Source: JAGOUU01 sp964609155 | GTDB lineage: Bacteria; Pseudomonadota; Gammaproteobacteria; JAGOUU01 | Direction of reading: 5' to 3' | Assembly: GCA_964609155.1 (NCBI GenBank) | Contig: CAZSRF010000011.1 | Location: 1 to 51,659 of the forward strand | DNA length: 51,659 nt | The notes under the pieces: generated by a model | What the model was told of the DNA's origin: nothing | What the model saw: the letters and a program-made list of their open reading frames with translations, nothing else | Database searches by the model: none | Translations under genes and position numbers: made by a program | In this document: positions 1 to 8,106 of the stretch, piece after piece | How positions within the stretch are numbered: the stretch's first letter is position 1 | Layout: each line of letters starts with the position of its first letter

Positions 1-3000
1 CCAGTTATACTATTTATATATATAGCCTGTACAGATTGCACCTTATCATCTTTATCGCGGGCAACTACTAATAGCGCCGGGTTTTTACCCTTATTAAGCT
101 TTGAATATACTCCATCATGATATTTGAGATCTTTGGGCCAATGTTTTAAATCTATACCCCTTACATCTTTTAAATATTTTTCAGCTGGTGTGCCTTTAAT
201 GTCTTTAGCTCCACCTGCTAGCTTTTGTGCCTTTTTAATACTTAATTTTTGTTTGTCATCAAGCCCATCTTTAGTAATTTTATTTTTTACTATCTTATCT
301 AAGTCCAGATTAAGCTCACCTGGTATATAATTTACTAGCTTCGCGGCTTCCTCGAGTGCTGCTTTAAAACTAAGTCCATAGTGCTTTTGAATTAGAGTAA
401 TTAAATTGCCATTTTCACCAGTAGCAAAATCGGTCCACTTTCCGATATGCTGACCATTTATAGTAACAGCCAACGACCCTTTATTTCGACCATAGTATAA
501 ATTTCGCCCGACTCGTTTATTATAATCACCCAGGATCTGTTTGCAGACATGTTCAACATTATTTTTTAACAATAACTCCACTTCTTTAGCGTCTATCAGG
601 GCTTTTTTAGGACTGGGCTTACTCTCTAAAATATCAGGTTGACGTTTAATACTATCCGGAGCAAGATTTTTAATTTTTTTATTTATTTTTTGATACTTGT
701 TAGTTGCTAGCTGTTTAAATTTTTCTGAAAATTCTTTAATGCTGAAGCTAAACTTTTTATGTTCGCGCACCAAACTAGAAAATTCTGTGCTACTAGTTTT
801 ATCCCCAGATCGAAGCGTTAGGGCATCTATCAATTTTGTAATATTGTCGGTGTATACCTTAGTTTGATGACGAGCACGCGAGATTATGACATAAAATGAT
901 TTTTGGTTTATTAAGTTTTTACGCCAACTTTCTACCATTGCAAACACTTTATCGAAGGTCATGCCTTGTGCTATGTGAGCAGTAGCAGCATAGGCATAAT
1001 CGAAATTTTTTAATTTATCGGTATTAATCCATTTGCTGGTACCATTTTCAAATTTAACAAATGCGCTTTTTTTAACTATATCAGCAACCTCACCTTTATC
1101 ACCATTCTTAAGCCCTTCCTTTTTAATGGTATTAGTCCAGATTATTTTATCGCCCATACTAAACTCACGCTCTTTTACTTCGTAAACCTCAACCCCATAT
1201 TTCGCACTACCAGCTATCTTTGAAGGATTCCACATTAAAGCATCTTTTTTACTATCAACTGTAATGTTATCCGATTTTAACCTGCCTAATTTAACCAAAC
1301 CATTTTCTGGTTTAGTACCTAAAACTATAAGCTTCTCCTTATCAGCAATATTTAAACTTTTATAAGCTTTACCAAATTCAACTATGTGACCTGGCTTATA
1401 AAACCTAGCATCTGATTTCTCTGCCCGATTATATCCAGCCCTATCATAAATCTTTGTTTTAAACCCAGTCTTTGCAACTTCACCTTTTTCAATTAGTTTA
1501 TTTCTCACCATTGTCATAACCATATCGCGAGTCACATTATCAGGTATAACAATAAGACTATTAGCTCTATCTTGATCAGATTGGCTAAAATAATCATTTA
1601 CAAGCGTAGATATCAAATAGGTACTACTCTTGCCAATAACAGCATCCTTCTCAAGCAACTTTAATGATTTGGTATATTGAAGGTTAATTGCTGACATTAC
1701 TGCTTCTTTTAAGTCATTATCTTTCTGCCGTACAATCTCTTTCATTTCGGAATAATTAATGCCATTTTTAAGCATTAGATTAAAAGGTTTACCCCACTCT
1801 ACAGCGCCGATTTGCGCTTTATCTCCAACCAAGATCAATCTACTTTTAGTTTTCCTAACTAAAGTTAATAAATCTGCCATATCATTGGCATTAACTTGAC
1901 TTGCCTCATCTAAAATCAAAACATCCTTCATAGCCGTATGTTTAGCATTATCATTAATTTCTTTTTGTGTCTGATATAAAAAACTAGATAATGTTTGTGC
2001 ATTGGTGCCGAGCTCATTTTGCAAATTTTGCGCTGTACTGTTGTATGCGCCCAATGGTCTAATTTTGTAGCCTTTATTTTGCAAAATCTGAGTAGCTGGT
2101 CTTAGCATGTGAGTGGTTTTTCCAGTACCAGCGTAACCCTGAACTGCTAAAATTTGATCTTTTGAGGTAGTGATATGTTTAATTGTTTCATATTGGCCTT
2201 TGTTAAGATCTTCTTTTTTTATGACCATAGCAATGTCTCTTTCATTTGCAATTGGCCTAACATTACCCTGCCCTTGCTTCATTAGAGTCAAAATATATTT
2301 TTCCTTCCTATAGGCTTCTTTGGTTGTTAGTAGATCACCACACATCCCATTATAATCAGGCACATGGGATACATAAAATTTCTTTTCTTTAATAGCGTCT
2401 TGGATTGCCTTTTCAATCTGATCTGGAGTACATTGCCCTAATGATAATTTTAACGATTTACTAAAAACATCGTCCTTATAGCATACCGCTTCCATTTCTA
2501 AAATTGATCTAGAACAAATATCAACTGTATAATCAGCAGTTAAATATTTATTATCATCATTGAGCTTTTGCTCTAATCTGTTACCAGTATTTGCCAAAGC
2601 TTTATCAATTATCGGCTTAGGATCAAAATTACGCTCTTTAGCTTCTTTATCCCAGTGAGCAATAATTTCATTCTTACTTACTTGCCTTTTGGATTTTCTA
2701 GTTATTAGGTTTAGCTGCTCCATGGCCTTAGCACCTGAGACACCATGCTCTTTAGCTGCCTCGATGATTTGCGTGCGACGTTTAGAGAAAAAATCCCTAT
2801 CTTCCTTACCAACATCTTTTATATCAAAAAACCCAGTTTTAGTATCAACCTCTATATCATAACCAAGCTCAACTACCGATTTAGCCAATATAGATCTAAA
2901 TATTAAACCAAACATCATTTGGTTATCATAAAAATATTTAGATTCGATACTACGCCACTGACCATCCGATCGTAGTAGCATATTTAGGATCACATTATGC

Positions 3001-3479
3001 ACATGCAGCTGCGGATCTAATTCACGACTAGTCGTTTGCAAGAAAGAGGCGCACACTAAGTTTTTTTCATTAATGTATTCAAGTTTACCGTTTTTAGTTT
3101 GGCGGGTCACAGCAAAGTTTTTTTCAATATAAGCAATGGTTTGATCAGATGCATTCTTAACTGCAGCGATTAATCTTTTATCATTACCAATTAAGGCCAC
3201 CATTGATACTCCTTTCGGTGCAGACAACGGTAGATCCCAGCCAGGCTTATGTTCTATGCCATTTGCACCTTTTCTGCCAAGTTGAACGCCATCTACTTTA
3301 CCATCTAAGAGATCTTTAAATTTAGTACTATCAACAGGTCCTTTTAAGCCCAGATTTTTTGCCCCCTCCCCCTGCCAATAACTTAACCCAAGGCCATCAT
3401 CATCTTTTAGATAATAATCTGCTACCTGATAATAATCAGCAGCTCTACTACTGTTTTCTAATGCTTTTACTGTAAGCAT
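1..3479 (-). CDS. traI: Conjugative relaxase/helicase TraI (MobF) with primase-like C-terminus, 3' end cut by window edge
   Basis: The reading frame is open from an ATG at 3479 to the left edge (about 1159 residues seen, no stop). The relaxase domain has the MobF paired tyrosines (Y16, Y17, Y22, Y23) and PQLHVHN (His159, His161). A helicase follows with Walker A GYAGTGKTT near residue 448, LILDEASQ, GDKAQIGAV, and motif VI AYAATAHIAQGMT near 831. It should nick oriT, stay bound to the 5' end and unwind the plasmid. From about residue 1000 the protein does not continue as F TraI: GKWTDFATGENGNLI and a following PALLVV stretch resemble primase/Toprim proteins. The position where MobF relaxases usually carry the first metal His reads Gln148 (FLQTTSR). 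A GGAG lies 8 nt before the ATG, inside the end of traD, and only 2 nt separate the two genes. Confidence 0.93.
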   Translation of the reverse strand, partial: MLTVKALENSSRAADYYQVADYYLKDDDGLGLSYWQGEGAKNLGLKGPVDSTKFKDLLDGKVDGVQLGRKGANGIEHKPGWDLPLSAPKGVSMVALIGNDKRLIAAVKNASDQTIAYIEKNFAVTRQTKNGKLEYINEKNLVCASFLQTTSRELDPQLHVHNVILNMLLRSDGQWRSIESKYFYDNQMMFGLIFRSILAKSVVELGYDIEVDTKTGFFDIKDVGKEDRDFFSKRRTQIIEAAKEHGVSGAKAMEQLNLITRKSKRQVSKNEIIAHWDKEAKERNFDPKPIIDKALANTGNRLEQKLNDDNKYLTADYTVDICSRSILEMEAVCYKDDVFSKSLKLSLGQCTPDQIEKAIQDAIKEKKFYVSHVPDYNGMCGDLLTTKEAYRKEKYILTLMKQGQGNVRPIANERDIAMVIKKEDLNKGQYETIKHITTSKDQILAVQGYAGTGKTTHMLRPATQILQNKGYKIRPLGAYNSTAQNLQNELGTNAQTLSSFLYQTQKEINDNAKHTAMKDVLILDEASQVNANDMADLLTLVRKTKSRLILVGDKAQIGAVEWGKPFNLMLKNGINYSEMKEIVRQKDNDLKEAVMSAINLQYTKSLKLLEKDAVIGKSSTYLISTLVNDYFSQSDQDRANSLIVIPDNVTRDMVMTMVRNKLIEKGEVAKTGFKTKIYDRAGYNRAEKSDARFYKPGHIVEFGKAYKSLNIADKEKLIVLGTKPENGLVKLGRLKSDNITVDSKKDALMWNPSKIAGSAKYGVEVYEVKEREFSMGDKIIWTNTIKKEGLKNGDKGEVADIVKKSAFVKFENGTSKWINTDKLKNFDYAYAATAHIAQGMTFDKVFAMVESWRKNLINQKSFYVIISRARHQTKVYTDNITKLIDALTLRSGDKTSSTEFSSLVREHKKFSFSIKEFSEKFKQLATNKYQKINKKIKNLAPDSIKRQPDILESKPSPKKALIDAKEVELLLKNNVEHVCKQILGDYNKRVGRNLYYGRNKGSLAVTINGQHIGKWTDFATGENGNLITLIQKHYGLSFKAALEEAAKLVNYIPGELNLDLDKIVKNKITKDGLDDKQKLSIKKAQKLAGGAKDIKGTPAEKYLKDVRGIDLKHWPKDLKYHDGVYSKLNKGKNPALLVVARDKDDKVQSVQAIYINSIT

Positions 3480-3481
3480 GA

Positions 3482-5386
3482 TTAAAGCTCCATTTCATCT
3501 AAAAATAACTCAACGGATTTCTTGTTACGTTTTTGAGGTTTTTCTTTACCAGGATCTAGCTGTACCTTGTTATGCTCAATTGCTTTACCATCTCTAATAT
3601 CATTTTCGCTATCAACTCTAATTGGTACTAATTCATCAGTGACTGGTGCATTATGATTACTTCTAGGTATAAACGGCTCAGCTAAAACTGGATAGTTTTT
3701 ATATTTCGATATAAATTTTGCGACCGGAAAACCCCTGCCCAGTTTCAGAAATCCAGTTAAATCTGGCAAATTCATAATTTCGGTTGGACTGACCAAAAGC
3801 CTTTCGATTCTATGTTTATTAACCGAAACACCATCTCTGATATCATTAATTCCAAATGATAAACCCTCATTCGTTTCTATACTTTCACGATTACCTATAT
3901 TTTCTGCTGCCCATCGAGCTCCTTCTTTAGAGTTTGCTCGGAATACTAACCAAGTTGAACATAAATCACAGATGGCATCAGCCCCATGCTTGCCATAGGT
4001 TTCAACTAATTGAGGCTGGTTTTGTAAACCGATAAAAGCACTGAGTCCATACTTTCTGCCTTGAGCAAGGCCATTGATTGCACTTGATAATTTTCCAACG
4101 CTTGGAAATTCATCAATGTGCGCGTAGATACGCCTGTGCTCATCTTCACTTAAACTTAAAACATTACTAAAGAATATATCAAACCATGCAGTAATAATTG
4201 GCCGCAGCATATCTATCTGTTTATCATTACAACTTACAAAAACCCAACTATCATCATTTCCTTGAACCCAATCGGTAATAGAAAATCTAACGCCATCCTC
4301 TCGTAAAAATTTTAATGCTCTAGTATTAGCTGCCATAACACCACGAACTGAAGCTGCCATTCTTCCTGCTTCATTGTTTAATATGGAAGCAGCATCGGTA
4401 TTTTTAACCATCGTAGCGATGGTTTCAAAATCAACTTTTAAGATTAAATCCATCAATTTTTTAATAGTGGGATTAGGTTGTTGTCCAAGCTGATAAGCTA
4501 TAGACGAAAATACCATCTTCGCTGCTATATCAAAAAAATCTTTCCGGTAGCCATCGGGCATTAATGCTTCGCCTAGAGCGATAAAATCTGCTTCTGTTTT
4601 GCAATCACACCAAATATCCCAATAGGCACTACGCTCATCCATTGGGTTTAAAATAATATCCTTGTCTGCACGATAAAAGTGTTTAATAAAATTGCCAGCA
4701 ACATCATAGACAATTGCCCTCTTACCCTGCTTTCGAATTGACTCTAGTGCTTCTCTAAAGTTAACACTCTTTCCTGTGCCTGTGCTGCCAATTAAAAGCA
4801 CATGCGATTTATCAAATTTGAGAGGTAACTCAGCTCCAGCAATTGTTACCCCTGAGCTTAGCCCTTTATTTTTGGTTTTATTAAATTGTTTAATTATTTT
4901 ATTTAGCTTTTTTAAGTCAACTATCTCATTGCCACGAATGAAATCATCACCAGCTTGAGATCTTCCTGTAGTATATATAAACCTAACTATAAGCACGCCC
5001 AGTGCAAGCGCTGCGAATAAAGAGACGCCAAACGATAAGATAGTTTTTACCAGCACTTTTTCTACTTTTTTAATTATTGGCTTACTATTTAAAATTGACG
5101 CATAGCTGGTTTTACCCTCCATACCATTGGAGTATTTTATGTTAGTTGTTACGGCAGGACTCTTAAAAACTTCGCCTAATAAATATGCTTCCCCATATTT
5201 TAGTGAAGAGTATCTCTCGTCTTCTGTGGTGCTGTAGTAAAAAATTAAGCTCGCGGATATAAAATAAAAGGCCAAACAGATCTTAAAAAATTTCTTAGTT
5301 ATTTGCCAAACCATACGAACAAAATGAATTGTTGTCTGACCTCCTCTAGTAAAATCTCCTACCGCAGAATTTCTAAAAACACTCAT
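3482..5386 (-). CDS. traD: Type IV coupling protein TraD
   Basis: Inner-membrane ATPase of the VirD4/TraD family that delivers the relaxase-DNA complex to the type IV secretion channel. Two N-terminal membrane segments (about 32-51 and 113-137) precede Walker A GSTGTGKS near residue 200, Walker B AHIDEFPS near 424 and the GLQNQPQL stretch. At 634 residues it is shorter than F TraD; the long acidic C-terminal tail is replaced by a lysine-rich end. Its ATG overlaps the stop of the upstream ribbon-helix-helix gene (ATGA), with GGAG just before it, and traI starts 2 nt past its stop. The three genes therefore form one minus-strand DNA-processing operon reading away from oriT. Confidence 0.95.
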   Translation of the reverse strand: MSVFRNSAVGDFTRGGQTTIHFVRMVWQITKKFFKICLAFYFISASLIFYYSTTEDERYSSLKYGEAYLLGEVFKSPAVTTNIKYSNGMEGKTSYASILNSKPIIKKVEKVLVKTILSFGVSLFAALALGVLIVRFIYTTGRSQAGDDFIRGNEIVDLKKLNKIIKQFNKTKNKGLSSGVTIAGAELPLKFDKSHVLLIGSTGTGKSVNFREALESIRKQGKRAIVYDVAGNFIKHFYRADKDIILNPMDERSAYWDIWCDCKTEADFIALGEALMPDGYRKDFFDIAAKMVFSSIAYQLGQQPNPTIKKLMDLILKVDFETIATMVKNTDAASILNNEAGRMAASVRGVMAANTRALKFLREDGVRFSITDWVQGNDDSWVFVSCNDKQIDMLRPIITAWFDIFFSNVLSLSEDEHRRIYAHIDEFPSVGKLSSAINGLAQGRKYGLSAFIGLQNQPQLVETYGKHGADAICDLCSTWLVFRANSKEGARWAAENIGNRESIETNEGLSFGINDIRDGVSVNKHRIERLLVSPTEIMNLPDLTGFLKLGRGFPVAKFISKYKNYPVLAEPFIPRSNHNAPVTDELVPIRVDSENDIRDGKAIEHNKVQLDPGKEKPQKRNKKSVELFLDEMEL

Positions 5387-5709
5387 GCCTCCACTCCATT
5401 TTTTTCTAAGATTTTTCTAGCATCTTCTTTGGCAGCTTCAATTTCATCGGGACTAATATTATGCAAAGCTCTAAGTGCTAATGGCAGAATTTGGGCAATT
5501 GCCTTAAAGTTTTTTTCAGTTACTGAAGTATTTCTAAGCAACAATTCATAAATTTCATTAATAATCTCACTGTTGTTTTTATCTTCATCGTCTAAACCTC
5601 TAACAATTAAAACTCTAATAAAATCGCTTTTAGACATTCCTTTTTTAGCAGCTAAATTGCAAAGTAGGCTATCAATTTCGCTATCAATCCGTACTGAGAT
5701 CACCGCCAT
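5383..5709 (-). CDS. Ribbon-helix-helix protein, probable relaxosome accessory/autoregulator
   Basis: 108 residues. The N-terminus ISVRIDSEIDSLLCNLA followed by GMSKSDFIRVLIVRGL is the strand-helix-helix pattern of MetJ/Arc-type DNA-binding dimers. The rest is a predicted helical, acidic tail. It is the first gene of the traD-traI operon and lies directly beside oriT. In F and related plasmids that position holds relaxosome proteins (TraM, TraY), so binding to oriT, to its own promoter and possibly to TraD is inferred. Two TAATCnnnGATTA sites lie just upstream of its start and are the obvious candidate targets. No sequence similarity to TraM itself is visible. Confidence 0.75.
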   Translation of the reverse strand: MAVISVRIDSEIDSLLCNLAAKKGMSKSDFIRVLIVRGLDDEDKNNSEIINEIYELLLRNTSVTEKNFKAIAQILPLALRALHNISPDEIEAAKEDARKILEKNGVEA

Positions 5710-5732
5710 ACATATAACCTTGAATTATTTTT

Positions 5733-5785
5733 TAATCTTAGATTAGTTATAACAAACCTATACAAAAATATAATCGTGGATTATA
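5733..5785. promoter_or_regulatory. Paired TAATCnnnGATTA operator-like sites
   Basis: Two inverted repeats share one core: TAATC-TTA-GATTA at 5733-5745 and TATAATC-GTG-GATTATA at 5769-5785, with centres 38 bp apart. They sit 24 to 76 bp upstream of the start of the ribbon-helix-helix gene and between it and the nic region. This is consistent with autoregulation of the traD-traI operon, or with relaxosome assembly. Binding is inferred. Confidence 0.55.
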
Positions 5786-5786
5786 C

Positions 5787-5930
5787 GTAAACGCTATAAC
5801 ACCCATAGACACGCCCTTTGTAAAATTTTTTGTAAACATTAATTAACGCTATGTAAACGCTTGTAACTCAGCTCTTATCAGGCTTGGAGCAAAAGCAGTG
5901 TAAACTGCGTGGGGTGTGAGAGTTTTGGTA
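5787..5930 (+). other. oriT: Origin of transfer (oriT) with F-type nic region
   Basis: At 5907-5917 the sequence GCGTGGGGTGT equals the F/R1 TraI recognition sequence, in which the cut falls after the final T (here between 5917 and 5918). As in F it is preceded immediately by a hairpin, GCAGT-GTAA-ACTGC (5895-5908), and followed by a TTTTGGT stretch (5922-5928; F has CTTTTGGT). To the left lie GTAAAC repeats at 5787, 5832, 5853 and 5900; the 5787 and 5853 copies extend to GTAAACGCT. These are plausible accessory-protein sites. The cut strand is the plus strand, so DNA to the right (acetyltransferase, partition, rep, cargo) would enter the recipient first, and traD-traI last if the molecule is circular. 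Confidence 0.85.
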
Positions 5931-6023
5931 GAGCGTAGCGAAGGTGCATAGTTCCACTCTAGTATTTATTTTATATTTAATATGTTTGGATATTTTTACT
6001 AAAATTAGCGCTCAAGGAATATT

Positions 6024-6053
6024 CAGAACCTACTAGCCCACTAGTTGGTTCTG
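6024..6053. repeat. 13-bp-arm inverted repeat in the leading region
   Basis: CAGAACCTACTAG pairs with CTAGTTGGTTCTG around a CCCA loop, with one mismatch. It lies about 105 nt into the strand that would enter the recipient first. It could be a factor site, a terminator-like hairpin without a T tract, or a hairpin that matters only in single-stranded DNA. Nothing in the sequence decides between these. Confidence 0.5.
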
Positions 6054-6146
6054 CCAAATCTAATTTTAAAAATTCTATGCGCGGCACAACCTAAAGTTAT
6101 ATAATTATGGGATATAAGAACACATTTATTTAGCTTTATAAGTGAA

Positions 6147-6614
6147 ATGATAACTATTGGCTTGTTGAAAAATCACCCTAATGTAATCAATGATCTTGCT
6201 AACATTCATTATAATCTCCTAGGGAAAATATGGTTCCCTAAAAGACCCGTCAGCAAAACTATTGAGAGTCTAAATACTCATTTGAATGGTGATCACTTAC
6301 CAATGACATTTGTTGCTTTTGATCACGATACTCCAGTTGGCATGTGCAGCTTAAGAGTTGATGATGGCTTAGGCTCTAAACTAACTCCGTGGCTAGGCTC
6401 GCTTGTTGTTAGTTCTAATTATCAAAAACAAGGAATAGCCAAGAAACTAATAGATAAAACTAAAGACCAAGCAAAAACCATGAAATATACAAAACTATAT
6501 CCTTTTGCTTTAGATAAAACTCTCCCCCAATATTATGAATCTTTAGGATGGAGTATACTTGGCGACGATATGTTCCAGAATTATCCAGTTACTGTAATGG
6601 AGATAAAACTTTAA
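6147..6614 (+). CDS. GNAT-family N-acetyltransferase
   Basis: 155 residues with the acetyl-CoA-binding pattern of the GNAT fold: TPVGMCSLRVDDG and WLGSLVVSSNYQKQGIAKKLIDK (the Q-x-x-G-I-A motif A), then LYPFALDKTLPQYYESLGW in the usual C-terminal position. It should transfer an acetyl group from acetyl-CoA to a small molecule or protein amine; the substrate cannot be told. It is the first intact gene of the leading region and stands alone between oriT and the parB region. No strong ribosome-binding site is visible before the ATG. Confidence 0.85.
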   Translation: MITIGLLKNHPNVINDLANIHYNLLGKIWFPKRPVSKTIESLNTHLNGDHLPMTFVAFDHDTPVGMCSLRVDDGLGSKLTPWLGSLVVSSNYQKQGIAKKLIDKTKDQAKTMKYTKLYPFALDKTLPQYYESLGWSILGDDMFQNYPVTVMEIKL

Positions 6615-6648
6615 TGATAGAAATGCATTGATACTAAAAAGGTTTCAC

Positions 6649-6747
6649 AATGTTCCACGTGGAATTAAATACGAAATAATTGATGGAGAGCGCCTTTGGC
6701 GCGCTGCAAAAGAGATCGATAAGGGGGGAAGTCTAGTTTTAATTTAA
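6649..6747 (+). pseudogene. ParB N-terminal domain remnant
   Basis: The plus-strand frame through 6661-6747 encodes IKYEIIDGERLWRAAKE before a stop at 6745-6747. This matches the core of ParB-type nuclease/CTP-binding domains (compare KYEIIAGERRWRAAK in the intact ParB on the opposite strand at 6840). No start, flanking domain or HTH is present, so it is a fragment of a second, differently oriented parB. The following 90 bases, in another frame, contain RDLNGTNTYVKLIANEHTL, which I cannot assign. Confidence 0.55.
6651..6666. promoter_or_regulatory. parS: parS-like centromere site
   Basis: TGTTCCACGTGGAATT carries the CACGTG core and flanks of chromosomal-type parS (TGTTtCACGTGaAACA family); only the last bases of the right arm depart. 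It lies about 175 bp beyond the end of a ParB of the matching Spo0J-like class, which makes recognition likely. It also overlaps the decayed parB fragment, so it may have survived from an older partition locus. Confidence 0.6.
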
Positions 6748-6839
6748 AAGCGCTCCTACGCGATTTAAACGGCACTAATACCTATGTCAAGTTAATTGCC
6801 AATGAACACACCCTGATATTAAAGTCGATCTGTGAGCAA

Positions 6840-7673
6840 TTAATCCTTAAAGAAACTTTCAACCTCATCTAGATTATCAAACTCTATAGTCACTTTTATT
6901 TTTTCGTTCTTAGAATTCTGCCTTACATCGACTATTTTATTAATTTTATAATTTAAAGATTTCTGTAAATTAACAATCTGATCTTGATTGTAAAACAACT
7001 TACTTGAATGATTTTTATTATTGTTAAAGCTTTTAACATATTGCTCTGTTTGTCTAACATTTAATCTTTTATCAACTATAAATTGAACCGCCTTATCTTG
7101 ATCGGAATTGGCTAAAGATAAAAGAGCCCTACCCTGTCCGGCATTAATAATACCCTCTACTAAGTAAGATTTAGCAAGATCACCTAAAGATAACAGCCTC
7201 ATCGTATTTGTAACTGTAACTCTTGGCTTAGACAACAATTCTGCAATCTTTTCATGCGTAAATGAATAGGTTTTAGCTAAAAAATCATACGCTTTTGCTT
7301 CCTCAAGCGCGCCTAGATCTTCTCTTTGTAAATTTTCGGTTAAAGCTACCAGTAAGGCCTTTTGATCATCAAAATTTTTTACAATAATGGGCACATTGGT
7401 GAGTCCGGCTATTTTAGCTGCCCGCCATCTTCTTTCACCTGCAATAATTTCATATTTATCATCAATTTTTCTTGTAATTATTGGCTGCAAGATTCCATTT
7501 TGAGAAATACTATTAGCTAATTCTCCAATATCCCTTTGATCGAAGATATTTCTAGGCTGCAAATTTGATGAAACTAAATACTCTATTGGTACAATAATTG
7601 AATTTTTATTATACTGTTCTGTATTATCAGCATTTGTTCTGGATAAATTTTTTAAACCTTTTAAGTTTGACAT
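6840..7673 (-). CDS. parB: ParB/Spo0J-family partition protein (chromosomal-like, without adjacent parA)
   Basis: 277 residues with PIEYLVSSNLQPRNIF, GELANSISQNGILQPIITRK, IAGERRWRAAKIAG (about residues 77-90) and LTENLQREDLGALEEAKAYDFL, the CTP/parS-clamping N-domain. An HTH segment (FTHEKIAELLSKPRVTVTNTMRLLSL) and a C-terminal dimerisation region follow. It should load at parS and slide as a clamp. No ParA is next to it: the parA at 8107 has its own parB in the same operon and is of the P1 class. This protein therefore either works with a ParA elsewhere, competes for one, or acts as a regulator. It is transcribed leftward, and its start lies 88 bp from the first iteron. Confidence 0.9.
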   Translation of the reverse strand: MSNLKGLKNLSRTNADNTEQYNKNSIIVPIEYLVSSNLQPRNIFDQRDIGELANSISQNGILQPIITRKIDDKYEIIAGERRWRAAKIAGLTNVPIIVKNFDDQKALLVALTENLQREDLGALEEAKAYDFLAKTYSFTHEKIAELLSKPRVTVTNTMRLLSLGDLAKSYLVEGIINAGQGRALLSLANSDQDKAVQFIVDKRLNVRQTEQYVKSFNNNKNHSSKLFYNQDQIVNLQKSLNYKINKIVDVRQNSKNEKIKVTIEFDNLDEVESFFKD

Positions 7674-7761
7674 ATAATAAATGTATTAATAATTACTTTT
7701 ATGTACATTTCTATATTAGCTGTAATTATCAATACATGCAAAGTATAGTAGCGCTCATATC

Positions 7762-7869
7762 CCCTGAAAAGTGGTACCTATTGCCCTGTAAAAAGGTACC
7801 TATGACCCTGAAAAGCGGTACCTATTGCCCTGTAAAGTGGTACCTAAAGCCCTGAAAAGTGGTACCTAT
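7762..7869 (+). repeat. oriV: Five 22-bp iterons (replication origin)
   Basis: CCCTGAAAAGTGGTACCTAT and close variants begin at 7762, 7784, 7806, 7828 and 7850, an exact 22-bp period or two helical turns. Units two and four have TGTAAA in place of TGAAAA. Such arrays bind Rep_3-type initiators as monomers, and a gene for one lies at 10339. Two more copies in reverse orientation follow that gene. Confidence 0.92.
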
Positions 7870-7911
7870 ACGCTTGTATCTTCTTGAAATAAAACAATTT
7901 TTTTACCCCTA

Positions 7912-7955
7912 AACAGATCTAAACAATTATAAACAATATAAACAAACAAGAACAT
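7912..7955. other. AT-rich unwinding-zone candidate beside the iterons
   Basis: Short TAAACA repeats (ctaaacagatctaaacaat and on through 7952) directly follow the iteron array in an almost G-free stretch. This is the usual arrangement of a DNA unwinding element in iteron plasmids. A perfect DnaA box, TTATCCACA, lies at 8206-8214 inside the parA reading frame. The role is inferred from position and composition. Confidence 0.5.
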
Positions 7956-7974
7956 TGTTGCTGTTTTTTTAAAA

Positions 7975-8014
7975 GTGTACAAAAAAATGGGGATTTACTT
8001 ATTTTTTTGTACAC
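7975..8014. promoter_or_regulatory. 14-bp inverted repeat upstream of parA
   Basis: GTGTACAAAAAAAT (7975-7988) and ATTTTTTTGTACAC (8001-8014) are exact inverse copies around a 12-nt loop, about 90 bp before the parA start. P1-type ParA proteins repress their own promoter from such operators. As RNA it would also form a hairpin ending in a T run and could terminate either way. The rest of 7674-8106 is iterons and AT-rich sequence with no gene. Confidence 0.5.
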
Positions 8015-8106
8015 ATGAAAAAATATTGATTATACCAAAAAATAGTTCTAATATAAAAAAATATAGATTGTAAATAATAAACATGGAAACCTCTAAGGAC
8101 TAATAA

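Noticed and set aside
7598..7855. 85-codon plus-strand frame across the iterons
   Set aside because: It overlaps the parB start and consists largely of translated iteron repeats.
7762..7869. CRISPR-like short repeats
   Set aside because: Period of 22 bp leaves almost no spacer; these are iterons, and no cas gene is present.
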